Positions 48,601 through 57,253 of a DNA stretch of 64,000 nucleotides are shown here, one piece after another. Positions within the stretch are counted from its first letter, which is position 1. Each line of letters begins with the position of its first letter. Made by a program: the position numbers and the translations under genes. Source of the DNA: Bolinopsis microptera (Eukaryota; Ctenophora; Tentaculata; Lobata; Bolinopsidae); contig NC_087073.1 in the NCBI RefSeq assembly GCF_026151205.1, positions 22,036,270-22,100,269 on the forward strand, in the 5' to 3' direction. The notes below the pieces were generated by a model. It was not told where the DNA came from. It ran no database searches and was given only the letters and a program-made list of their open reading frames with translations.

Positions 48601-49880
48601 TTACAGGTCAACAGATGCTTCTTATTTTCGAAGTGTGGGCAAAATAGTATAGCGGTAGAAAGTGAAATGGGTAATCCTCCGATTGTAGTCAGTGGTCGCA
48701 AATCAAAAAGTTACGGTGTTTATTCTCGCCTGCGCTCATATTCATGTCTCTTGTTCAATTGTGGGCGGTAAAGTGCAATGTAAAATTGTACATACATATT
48801 TAACTTACCATTTCGAACACAAATTCCATAGGTTTGACATTTGCCGGACGTGCAGTAAGATATAACACACTGTTTCTCTGCAGTTACGGTTATCGAAGAA
48901 TCATCATTCACTTCGTTCGGTCTGAAAAGCCGGATATAAGAAGTCAGACTGCTACACGAATATGTACTGCAATAGACATACCACAAAAAATGTCAAAGAT
49001 GTTATAATAAAATACCTCAAAAATATATACTGAAAATCAAGCTTACTTAATCGCGCCTAGCGCCCAAGCAACTATGTAGACACAGGATGTCATTTTGTAA
49101 TTGTCATCAGGGCAGGTCAGAGTAGACGCTTCTCCTCTACTGACTGATTTATAAACAAAAGAGGAAAAGTCCACGTTGTTACTGGAGCATGTTGCTGATA
49201 CCTGATGATGAGTGTCGTCCTAGAACCTTCCAATTCGAAATAAACTTTAGATTCATAGATTTTACATTTATTATCTTGTTGGAGAAGGAACGGATTTGAA
49301 CTTACTTTGACTCCTGTACTTGAACCACCTGAATGAACAGCAACGCATGCTCCGTCTATTATCTTTATCCCATCAGCATCGGTTCGGTATATCCCTTGTG
49401 TAAGTTTACAACCTGTAGGTAATATATTAGTACTGTTATGTAGGTTATGTAGGTTCCTATCAAAATTATCTAATCGAACAGATTACAAGCAATAGAAATG
49501 GAATCAAGCACTAAAATTCAACAAACGTATAAAGTAAGAAGTTTCACCTATTAGATTGTATCCAACAGGGCATGAAGCGGTTGTGTAGGCATCGTCTACA
49601 GCCAAGGAGGCTTCACTTTCTACAGTTCTCGTAACTTCAGCTGAACAGTGAACATCGAAATCTATTTTCTCAATTGAATATTTACCAACTATTTATACAG
49701 ATAAAAGATAGAAAGGTCTTTTGTACATGATGGAATCATCTAGAGGCTGTCAAAATTTTAATTTAGATTAATGAAACATATTTACAATCATGATATAATT
49801 ATGTCGACAGATAACAAAGTTCCCTTACCTTTGACTCGACCTTCGTTCAGGAGGAGGGTCACTAAAAATATCGTCAGCAT
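36617..49880 (-). CDS. Proposed GPI-anchored cysteine-rich receptor-like protein, 11 exons
   Basis: Exons in transcription order: 49829-49880, 49548-49688, 49306-49412, 49047-49219, 48809-48921, 43065-43229, 42523-42687, 41981-42145, 41439-41603, 40897-41061, 36617-36723. All junctions are GT-AG, every phase agrees, and the total is 1518 bp (505 residues plus stop). Exon 1 is a signal peptide (MLTIFLVTLLLNEG). Exons 2-5 form a Cys-rich domain with SCPVGYNLIGC and TCPDDNYKMTSC, loosely recalling the PCSK9 C-terminal repeats. Exons 6-10 are five nearly identical 55-residue ephrin-receptor/TNFR-like Cys modules. The last exon gives SDAAALKVSLNFLVVLLFAV and stops, a typical GPI signal. Exons 1-5 lie inside a retrotransposon that itself has an insertion, so linkage of exon 5 to exon 6 needs transcript proof. 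The 3' half is firmer as gene sequence than the full model. Confidence 0.6.
36724..38354. other. Last intron of the GPI gene, 5.6-kb side: unique AT-rich sequence
   Basis: Nothing recognisable beyond AT-rich sequence and short chance ORFs. Confidence 0.45.
38355..38482. repeat. Cluster of CACTATATAGTG palindromes
   Basis: At least five copies of CACTATATAGTG or close variants in 128 bp, joined by GCTGTCA or GTTTTGCA spacers, giving many alternative hairpins. Confidence 0.8.
39129..39212. promoter_or_regulatory. Five CACGTG E-boxes in 84 bp
   Basis: CACGTG at 39129, 39142, 39153, 39187 and 39207. Such clustering is far above chance and could bind bHLH factors, but no promoter or transcript start could be assigned next to it. 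Confidence 0.45.
39340..39505. repeat. Series of four consecutive hairpins
   Basis: In order: TGTAATCCC with GGGATTACA; ACACA-ACTCGTGCGC with GCGCACTCGTATGTGT; a perfect stem CAGATCATCCCGC with its complement around TAGC (about 39437-39466); and ATAAACCC with GGGTTTAT. Possibly the structured end of an unrecognised element. Confidence 0.7.
39673..39970. repeat. 12-bp minisatellite GGCCGTATAGAG and flanking variant units
   Basis: About 14 tidy copies to 39846, then degenerate units (GGCCATATAAAAGCC, AGTGGCCGTATAGTGGCC). Related units recur inverted at 62563-62690. Frames read as a repeated Pro-Leu-Tyr-Gly-Leu peptide on the minus strand, which is not a credible protein. Confidence 0.92.
40148..40230. 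repeat. Dispersed repeat: CTTACCTGGGGACCCCAG family
   Basis: The segment through GGAATGACAGGCTGAGCGCC recurs inverted at 63638-63720. A partial direct-strand relative lies near 12388-12460. Internal TGGGGACCCCA is a palindrome. Confidence 0.7.
40312..40767. repeat. AACGTT-rich degenerate repeat
   Basis: About 17 AACGTT palindromes in 455 bp, arranged in loose 130-150-bp units with GCATAAACGTTTCGCAACGT and AACCAACGTTAGCTATTTAA recurring. Confidence 0.8.
40780..43530. repeat. 542-bp tandem array, five copies, each with one coding exon
   Basis: Each 542-bp unit holds a 165-bp phase-1 Cys-rich exon on the minus strand and about 377 bp of intron. Exon starts (low coordinate) are 40897, 41439, 41981, 42523 and 43065, spaced exactly 542 bp. 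The exons appear essentially identical; a few substitutions are visible in the intron. This indicates recent expansion or ongoing homogenisation, and the copy number may vary between individuals. Confidence 0.93.
43531..43765. mobile_element. Fold-back family copy with both arms
   Basis: A full arm (TTTGACCAAAACCCATAATC to CCCATTCATTCACGGC) is followed by an inverted partial arm (TGAATGGGAAAAGCGAGCGA to CATTTTGCATGAC). This gives the long inverted repeat that defines the family. Confidence 0.8.
43766..44412. other. Intron/intergenic sequence left of the LTR element
   Basis: No gene recognised. 44270-44350 contains three ATCGGCGATAA strings in direct and inverted orientation. Confidence 0.45.
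44417..44612 (+). repeat. 5' LTR (196 bp)
   Basis: TG...CA ends. ACAC immediately to the left. Confidence 0.88.
44628..45110 (+). pseudogene. gag, N-terminal part
   Basis: The frame opens at ATG 44628, 15 bp after the LTR, and encodes a helical capsid-like region (161 codons up to 45110). Coding then runs into inserted sequence and stops at about 45147. The frame resumes after the insertion at 45607-45619, where CTGTATGGAAAAG is duplicated. Confidence 0.75.
45111..45606. mobile_element. Fold-back insertion in gag, probably Penelope-derived
   Basis: 496 bp flanked by a perfect 13-bp duplication CTGTATGGAAAAG (45098-45110 and 45607-45619). The interior is a near-perfect palindrome with arms of about 220 bp and a centre near 45385. 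Each arm contains CCTGAAGATGGCG then ACGCCGAAA (plus strand near 45519), which has the hammerhead core order CTGANGA, stem, GAAA. The 13-bp duplication equals that of the intact Penelope element. Confidence 0.8.
45611..45991 (+). pseudogene. gag, C-terminal part with two zinc knuckles
   Basis: After a Glu-rich segment the frame shows CDICKKTGHLKATC followed by CSCCGGKGHDEESC, two knuckles of CCHC type that bind RNA in Gag proteins. It stops at 45989-45991 and protease starts in another frame, as is usual for Ty3/gypsy gag-pol junctions. Confidence 0.8.
46030..46233 (+). pseudogene. Retropepsin, N-terminal part
   Basis: The frame carries FLVDSGAEISIIS, the catalytic DSGA motif of aspartic proteases. 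It breaks off at CACGAAAC (46226-46233). The C-terminal part, with ILGRDFL, resumes at 51503. Confidence 0.8.
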
Positions 49881-50664
49881 TCTGTTGGAACAAACCAAGG
49901 AATTACTGCAGAGATTGTCTTGCTTTCTAAATACTATTTTCTTTGATCGGTTTGAAACAAGATCACCACAGAATTTCCAAATCAACAGATTAATAGTCTC
50001 CTTGTCAACAAAATGCTGTATGGCTAAAACTAAAAGCAAACGGTACAGGGTTCTAGAGGTTAAGAAATAATACAAAGAATAGGAGATGCTCGGATATAGG
50101 CTCATGATATTTGTCCCATTGTTATGATAATGAAACATATAATGTAAAGGGATTAGCCGAAATCTTTGCAGTTCCCGTCTGAAAAAGGAAAACGCTCGTA
50201 CATAAAGAGATCAAGATTCACAGCATCACGACTAAGGAGCTTTTCTTTGAAGTGAATTTAACCCATTGTTCGACTAAGAGCAGTAAACATTAAACGATCA
50301 TGATGAACAGCTAGAAGGTGTAGAATCTAAAGTTAACCAGTCACGTGTAACCCCTACAAGTTACCTGCTGGATAGTAACGTTGGATAATGCTACTTAGCT
50401 ATGTTCCCTCTTACCAAATAACCAATGACCATAGCAATAAAATACCTGTATTTCAGAAAATCAGTATTGTGCTCAGAGGTTGAAGAGTGCATGGAGGGGC
50501 TGGCCTCAGAAAACGAAAAGCTCAAAGCTGAGAACCGGTCTAAGGATGAGATCTTAAAGGATTATTCTAACAAACTTGAGGAAACTAGTAAACTTCTCCG
50601 AGTCTCATCGTCAACTAATAAGAAACTGCAGAAGAAATTCAACGTCAAACATCATTGTAAACAG
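46714..50664 (+). CDS. Coiled-coil protein, exons A-C (3' end unresolved)
   Basis: Exons 46714-46917, 47071-47141 and 50457-50664, with GT-AG borders and matching phases (0, then 2, then 0 at the last donor). I chose ATG 46714 because an in-frame stop lies just upstream; a splice acceptor (ATCAG) at 46710 is an alternative. Residues 1-45 are Pro/Thr/Arg-rich (TPRVEKSPASRQPPQTPVLQ). From about residue 55 there is continuous heptad-like coiled coil (IVKLEQTCAELRDDLENM; ENEKLKAENRSKDEILKDYS). This suggests a structural or centrosomal-type protein, but I recognise no family. A possible last exon is 56743-56808 (phase 0, 22 codons), but it lies inside a TIR element. The minus-strand GPI gene exons lie within intron B-C. 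The whole model sits inside the segment that splits the retropepsin. Confidence 0.6.
47199..48223. mobile_element. 1.0-kb element with perfect 18-bp terminal inverted repeats
   Basis: GACAACTGAACCCAATTG and its exact complement bound the segment. Inner copies of GACAACTGAACCCAG and GGGTTCAGTTGTC lie at about 47294 and 48122. I see no clear target duplication and no transposase. The interior near 47700-47900 is unusually GC-rich with a 99-codon ORF of no recognisable family. It lies in the coiled-coil gene intron. Confidence 0.7.
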
Positions 50665-50907
50665 GTAATATTGTGTTTGGTGAACTGACAATGACGGATG
50701 AGATCTTTTCTTGTAACGTACATTTAGACAGGCCCAGGTTTTAATTTAAATAATTATGTTTTAAAATAAATCTAGATTAAAATCAAACGTAAACCGTAAT
50801 TTAGATAAGGCTTATATCAATGAATAATACATACTTCGCGGATCAATCAGCACAATGCAAAGGTACTAACTATCAAAAAATACTATTAGCTTCCTCCCTG
50901 TGACTAC

Positions 50908-51502
50908 CAGGGACGTAGCCAGGATTTTTCTTTGAGGGGGGCTGTCGGCTCGCTTCGCTCGCCGACGCGTCCAATCAAGCTGCGCAGCGAGCGAAGCGAG
51001 CAAGCTGTGGCAGGGGTCTGGGGGCGGAGCCCCTTGGCGGGGGCTAGGGGGGCGCAGCCCCCCGGAAATTTTTTGCGAAACAGGGTGTTTTAGACGACAT
51101 TTGGCATTAAAGAAATTTGTAGGACAGCAATAAACTGGGATTGAAAAGAATCAAGTACTCACGTAAATTTGGTAACTTCACAACAGCAATCTGCATTCTC
51201 CAATCAGAATTTACGACTTACTCAGGCCTCATCGTCTTAAGATCTTTACATTTCCTACGGTCTAGGGGACACTATTGACTATAATTATAGAAGTCTTCTA
51301 GAATGTTTGCTTGGATTTAATGACATATATTTACTAATCCACAGTTCAAATCTTTGACTGACTGCAGTCATAAACACAGCCCAGTTACCAGGCGACCATG
51401 GGGACTAGGGGGCTTATCTTTTTTCTGGGGTTCGATTTTTTCCGGGGGGGCTGCCGCCCCCCTAGCCCCCCCCCCCCCCCCCCCCCCCTGGCTACGTGCC
51501 TG
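50908..51502. mobile_element. hAT-like MITE or pair of fused MITE ends
   Basis: Inverted ends CAGGGACGTAGCCAGG and CCTGGCTACGTGCCTG. Both arms carry a GGGGGCTAGGGGGGC plus GCAGCCCCCCGGAAA block (about 51043 and, inverted, about 51440), so the arms are long relatives. There is a poly-C run at 51467-51488. The right side abuts CACGAAAC, but the left neighbour (TGTGACTAC) is different, so the two ends do not share a target duplication. Confidence 0.65.
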
Positions 51503-54500
51503 CACGAAACCAACCTTAGTACCAACCAAGAAATGGTTATCTTGGGTAGAGATTTCCTAAATCAATTTTCCAGCACTGAGTTTGATTGGAAGAATTCAAA
51601 GGTTCGTTTGGGAGAGAAATGGATATTCTTTCTAAATGCTGACAAGGGAGGACATGACATTAACCCGAACTTGCCATCTGAGGCAAGAGAGAAACTCTGC
51701 AGTATTTTGGAAAGTTTCCCAGAGGTGTTTGCAAAAAATCCAAGAGCACCCAGGTGCAGTTCTGCTACCACACACGAGATAAAGAGTATCGATGACCGCC
51801 CAATTAGGAGCAAAATAAGGAGAATTCCAGCAAAATGGTCAAAGGAGATTGACACACAGGTCACAGAAATGATAGAACATGATATCATAGAACCATCTTC
51901 CTCACCTTTCAACAGCAATCCCCTACTGGTCTCGAAGGATGACAATTCAAAACGATTTGTTGTCGATTTCAGAATGGTTAATCGTAACACGGTGCAGGAT
52001 ACTTACCCTTTGCCTACTGTTGAGGAGCTGGTAGATGAGGCCTTTGGGTGTACCCTCTTTTCTCAGCTGGATTTGGCAAGTGGCTACTGGACAGTGCCAA
52101 TCTCTGAGAGTCATCGTCACAAAACAGCATTCAGTATACCCCGGGGAAAGTATCAGTTTAAGAGAATGCCGTTTGGATCGAAGAATGCACAGGCAACGTT
52201 TCAGAAGTGTATGGACAAGATTGTAGAGGAGTGCAAGGAAAAGGGTGCAATCGGCCTAGATGCGTATGTTGACAACCTGATTGTGTGCTCCACATCCATG
52301 GAAGAACATATCAATACCCTTGAGATCCTGCTGCAAGTGCTGGAGAGCAACAACATGTCACTGAGAAAGGACAAGTGTGAGTTTGCGTACCAAGAGATCC
52401 AATTTTTAGGATTCAGGAAAGATGGGAAAACCCTGAAACCAGGAACCAAAAACATGGCTAAGATTAAAGAATTCCCGGCTCCCACTACAAGGAAAGAGCT
52501 ACAAAGCTTCTTGGGCTTAGCCAATTACAATCGCAGATTTATTGATGGGTACTCTGTGATATGTTCCCCGTTGAATCGCCTAACATCGTCAAAGGTCCCG
52601 TTTGTTTGGACAAGTCAAGAACAAGTTGCATTTAACAAGTTAAAGACCACCTTTCATGCTGCTCTTTCGCTGTTCATACCAGATTGGTCTAAGCCATTTG
52701 TGATAAGAACAGATGCTTCTAAGATTGCAGTGGGGAGTGTGCTTGGGCAGTTTGATGGGGATGGTTCGTTCAAACCCATTGGTTATCACTCCGAGACCCT
52801 TAACCAGAAGAATACAAAGAACTGGTCTGCTACAGAGCGAGAACTTTATGGTATCATAAGTGCTAGCAGAAAGTGGAAAGCTTTTTGCTATGAAAAGATC
52901 ACGTTCTATTCGGATCATGAGCCACTGAGGAACGTTCATAGACAGAAAGATCCCAGAGGGAAAATCGGCCGTTGGATATTAGAGTTGGAAAATCTTGATT
53001 ACTGCATCAAGTACCTGAAGGGAGCGGACAACCAGGAAGCAGATTACTTGAGCAGAATAATGGGGAGTGATGCCCCATCAGAAGACCTTTCAGTGTTTGT
53101 GTTAGGGGAGAATCTGCTCCGAGAGGCTCAGATGAGAGACAAAGATATTGCTGAAGCAATAGAAACACTCCGTCAGGACAAGATTGTGGATAAAGGCTTA
53201 TTCAGGAAATTCTTGAACCTGAAAGTCTCTAATAACCTATTATGCAAAGGCTCCCGAGTCATTGTACCTCAGGGGATTGCCCCAAAGATCATCCAAGAGT
53301 ACCACGGACAAGGCCACCCAGGAATCGATAATACCTGCCTGATGCTATCTGAAAGGTTCTATTGGAGGGGTATGAGGAAACAAGTGGAGTCCTTTGTTTC
53401 TAACTGTAGAACATGCACACAGTGCAAACATGGACCTAAGCCTAAAGCGCCAGTGCAGGATCATAGAGAAGTTGAGAAGATCTTCGAGATGATTTCTATG
53501 GATCTAGCATCCATGCCGGTGTCCAGGAGAGGTAACGGAAGCTTTCTTTTGGTGACAGATATATTTACCAAGCTGATGACAGCAATAGCTTTACCCAATG
53601 CACGGGCTGAGACAGTCGTGGACGCATTATGGTGCAGATGGTTCAGCTACTATGGGCTACATAAATTACTTCAATCAGATCAGGGAAGTAATGTCGATGG
53701 CACCAAAGTTAGACAACTATGTGAAGAATTTGCAATCAAAAAGCTCCGATCTTCTGCATATCATCCAGCTGGTAATGGCAGTGCAGAAAGAACTATTGGG
53801 TCCCTCAAAACAATTTTGCGATCTATGTGTCTATCTAGAGGCATACCTATTACTCAATGGGATGAGCTCCTGCCAGAAGCGATATTGATGTTTAATAACA
53901 CTCAAAACAAATCTTCGAAATTCTCTCCTTTCGAGGCTGCTTACGGAGTGTCAGCAAACTTGCCAATCGACAATAGGTTGGGTGTCAATCAAAAAGAAGC
54001 TCAAGACACACGGTTGGTTAGGCAAAACATCCCTCTCAACAAGCAGGAGTCTCGACTAAGCTATCAGAAACAGGCTAACAAGACTACTAACGTCAACGAA
54101 TACCAGGTCGGGGACTGGGTGCTTCTAAAAAGAAACCATGGTGAATATCCCAAGATGAATCCAATATGGGATGAAATTTTTCAGATCTCCAAGAAGATTG
54201 GAAAATCGTGCTGGGGAATTGTAAACTTCGTTTCCGGCAAATCCAAGGTAGATCATCACGACCAGATTCAGCCTGCAGGCAAGAAGCAGGATGCCTCTAT
54301 GGTTATGGGTAGCTCAGTTCCGGTACAAAACCCTCAGGAACCAGCAGGAAAAGTTTATGTTGATAACAGTCTCCCTCAGCATAACTTACCGTTGATAGAT
54401 CGGCAACAATTTGCGAACAATGTTTTCAACATGCCAACGAGTGCAGTATTTGCCTCATCAGCTCCACAGCCGGCACCATCATCCCCACCTACAGAACCCT

Positions 54501-54568
54501 CAACAACTACAACCACCAGATCAGGGAGGGTAGTCAGGCCCCCAACTAGACTAATCAACCAGTTATAG
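51503..54568 (+). pseudogene. Ty3/gypsy pol: protease end, RT, RNase H, integrase
   Basis: One frame runs from the retropepsin C-terminus (ILGRDFL) through RT (LLVSKDDNSKRFVVDFR, QLDLASGYW, FSIPRGKYQFKRMPFG, YVDNLIVCS), RNase H (IRTDASKIAVGSVLGQ, SATERELYGII) and an integrase HHCC region (HPGIDNT, CRTCTQC) to the D,D-35-E core (SMDLASMPV, LLQSDQGSNVDG, SAYHPAGNGSAERT). A Pro-rich tail follows. The RT box is YVDN instead of the usual YxDD. The frame is intact from 51503 on, but its 5' part is separated by 5.27 kb, so the element is not functional as it stands. Confidence 0.88.
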
Positions 54569-54905
54569 GTCACACAATTTATAAATTTATAAACTTGAAT
54601 ATGTTATTGAAAGGATACAATTCTATTATTGAATGGAAAGATAAAACAGATTTATCATTGAAATTTATATTTTTCTACGAATTTGCTAATTTTAAGTCAA
54701 TTTTTATAAATAAGTTATTTTGCCTATTGAATTCCCATGCGCATGGGTTATTTATATTTTTAATTTATTTGACAATATTTGAGAATTTAATCCTGGGAGA
54801 CTTTATTATATCTATTTCATATGAATAATGAGCACTTATAGGATCTTATAAAGTTTTTATGCATTCACTTTGAAGGGAGGTAGATTTTTTTTAAGGGGAG
54901 AGTAA

Positions 54906-55098
54906 TGTCAGGCTATATATTTCCAGTCCTATATATTACACCTTTAGTTTATATTATAGGACCTTTGGCTTATATACTGTTACCTTAACTTTGTTATCTG
55001 TCAGGATATATTGTTAACTACATGTACTTGTGCTAATCCTTTGAACACTCTTTTACTATACCCAGTGGAGTATCATTGCCTCGGAACACAGGCCGACA
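54906..55098 (+). repeat. 3' LTR (193 bp)
   Basis: Matches the 5' LTR except for a short indel in TCCTAT(TAT)ATATTACACC. ACAC follows at 55099. Confidence 0.88.
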
Positions 55099-55102
55099 AC
55101 AC

Positions 55103-55887
55103 TACGGGAGTCCTGAGTTACTGTTACACGAATTCTAAACACGTAATTTGAAATTCCACAACGGCATTGTAAATTTATTTAGAAAGCATTTCCTAGACTA
55201 CTATACATTGCAACTTGATCAGTCTTCTTTTCTATGTACGGCATGATTGATCAGGGGTTGACTTTTTGGTTGTTTGACTTGGGGGGGGGGGGGGGATGTG
55301 GACGAGTTAGCATTTATAGTGGCTGGATTTTCAATAGCGTGCTTTACTCGCAAGTGATGCCACAAACTAGTTTAAGACCTCTTGGCAGAATTGTACCTTG
55401 AAAGACTTCTTACAATGTATGCAGGTCACGTTGTCTCCCTCTTTTTTGAAATGTTTCCAGATCTCTTTGGTTGCCATATCAAATAAAACAGTTTTCACAG
55501 GATAAGACAAGGAACAACCAATACAAGCACGTTATCAGTTAACAATTTAAGAGCATCAGTCATATATATAAAGTGTATCAGATGACTTTAATCGTGAGAA
55601 GTTTTAATTTAAGTATAGCATCTGATCAACCGACGTAAAGATCACTTATTATCATCGCACCACACGAATACATAGCTAGAACAACTTATATATGGGTGGG
55701 GCGAGACTTTGGAGTTTGGGATACCTGTGGGAATTGGCCATTGTAAAACATATGCTGTTAAAATCATCAAGTGCAGGACAACTAAGCAATATAATATAGA
55801 CATGACAATGGAATGTGAAATGTGAATAACTTAACATATTTTGATTTAACAATGAAAGGATGGCACTGATTTGAGTAGCAAATTAAA
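55103..55887. other. Intergenic sequence right of the LTR element
   Basis: Contains a G-run near 55287 and no recognisable gene. Confidence 0.45.
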
Positions 55888-56416
55888 GGCCCCTTCCAGC
55901 CATTGCCACCTGCCACCTAATTTGGCAGGTTTTACATTAAGGCTGATAATCAATTTGAAGTCTTAAAATGATTCCTGCAAAATTAACCGAAATCCTGCCT
56001 ATTTATCGTATTCGCGCAGAGATGTATCTCACGTAATTATTTAATCGAGTTGTTGATTTATAGAAAAGCCTGCAAAATTAAGACAAAACCTGCCTCACCT
56101 TTTACCTACCCTCAGCAGGTTTGCTCTATTTTAGCAGGTTTTCCGTTAAATATAAAGTCGAATGCTGCATATTTAACGCAAATCCTGCGTAATCTGAGAT
56201 AATTCGAATCAACTTGTGGCGTGATTAAACCTATATATTGGCAGGCTTTTGGATAATTTGAGTGTAAAATGTGGAATACTGTAACGATCGTATAACCTTA
56301 TTACTAGGTAAATAGGTAGGGATTAGGACTGAGACTTGGGTTGTGCAAAGCTACAGAAGTACAGAATGCTACATGGCTCTATAGTTTACACTTTTATACA
56401 ATATGCAGTCACTAGT

Positions 56417-56525
56417 CAGTGGCGAAACGACCGCCCGACACCCCGGCTATGCCTATACCCCTGCTATGCGGAAGTGGGATGGGGGGGGGGTGCAGCTGCG
56501 GCCTCTTAGGTACGTTTCGCCACTG
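56417..56525. mobile_element. 109-bp MITE nested in the TIR element
   Basis: Perfect 13-bp inverted ends CAGTGGCGAAACG and CGTTTCGCCACTG. A related CAGTGGCGTAACG end lies at 63069 and, inverted, near 60335-60350. No clear target duplication. Confidence 0.65.
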
Positions 56526-56812
56526 CATATTATCCACTATTACCAACACGGGGTCTATGATAAGTTTGAGTATAAAAGTATAAAAACCGATTATTGGAAA
56601 ATAACTGTTTGCTTAACTTCAGTTCTGAGGTTGCCATTTTTAGATACATTCCTTGACTATGCCATACTCCATAGGTCAAAGAAATAATAGACTTATCATG
56701 TTGCAAAATCATTCGGTGACAGCATTTTCCTGTTCCAAACAGTACAGGAAGCGCTACTTGGAAACTCCATCGGAAGGTTCACTGCCGTCAGAGGAAGTTG
56801 ACACTTGACAGC

Positions 56813-57253
56813 ATGGTTAAAGAGCTTGCCGTTACCTTAGCTGATGGGCCAAAGTACGTTGTTATTTCTAGCAAGACAAGCAAAAGCAACACAGACCTCA
56901 CAAAACTGTTGCCAGCGGTAAATATCGCAAAAGCCCAGCCTAGGCGCACCACTAGGACAAAATACAAGGAAGAAGCTGGCTATCGACCCGTCATGAACAC
57001 GCAGGTTATCCAAGACCCTAAAGATAGAATTATATTTTTCGAAAATGACTTGTTCATGTTTAAAAATGCTGACGGCACAAACAGTGTCCTGATAATCGTG
57101 GAAAATATTTCACAGAACGATTTTATTCTCCATAAGGCTGTCGTTGGCAAACTCGTCCAAGAGTGCCACGACCATGCTGACTGCTTTCAGTTAATAGATT
57201 TAGACGAAAAGTATGTCAGTGTTCAGGAAGATGCGCTTATATTTTATAACTGA
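56813..57253 (+). CDS. Unrecognised 146-residue protein inside the TIR element
   Basis: The frame is open from 56722. The first ATG is 56813 (MVKELAVTLADG) and the stop is TGA at 57251-57253. The protein is acidic in its C-terminal half (VIQDPKDRIIFFENDLFMFK, ENISQNDFILHKAVVG, ECHDHADCFQLIDLDEKYVS) and has a compositionally normal, globular look. There is no signal peptide or membrane segment. It may start earlier through the acceptor CCAAACAG|T at 56742. It could be a captured host exon or a transposon accessory protein. I do not recognise the family. Confidence 0.5.
   Translation: MVKELAVTLADGPKYVVISSKTSKSNTDLTKLLPAVNIAKAQPRRTTRTKYKEEAGYRPVMNTQVIQDPKDRIIFFENDLFMFKNADGTNSVLIIVENISQNDFILHKAVVGKLVQECHDHADCFQLIDLDEKYVSVQEDALIFYN

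Larger units (their letters stand above)
44417..55098 (+). mobile_element. Ty3/gypsy LTR retrotransposon with nested insertions
   Basis: Nearly identical LTRs (44417-44612 and 54906-55098), starting TGTCAGGCTATATA and ending ACACAGGCCGACA, are flanked by ACAC (44413-44416 and 55099-55102). A purine-rich tract (AAGGGGAGAGTAA) precedes the 3' LTR. Domain order is gag, CCHC knuckle, protease, RT, RNase H, integrase. Gag is broken by a 496-bp fold-back insertion and protease by a 5.27-kb segment. The LTRs differ mainly by a 3-bp indel, so the element is young and the interruptions younger still. Confidence 0.88.
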
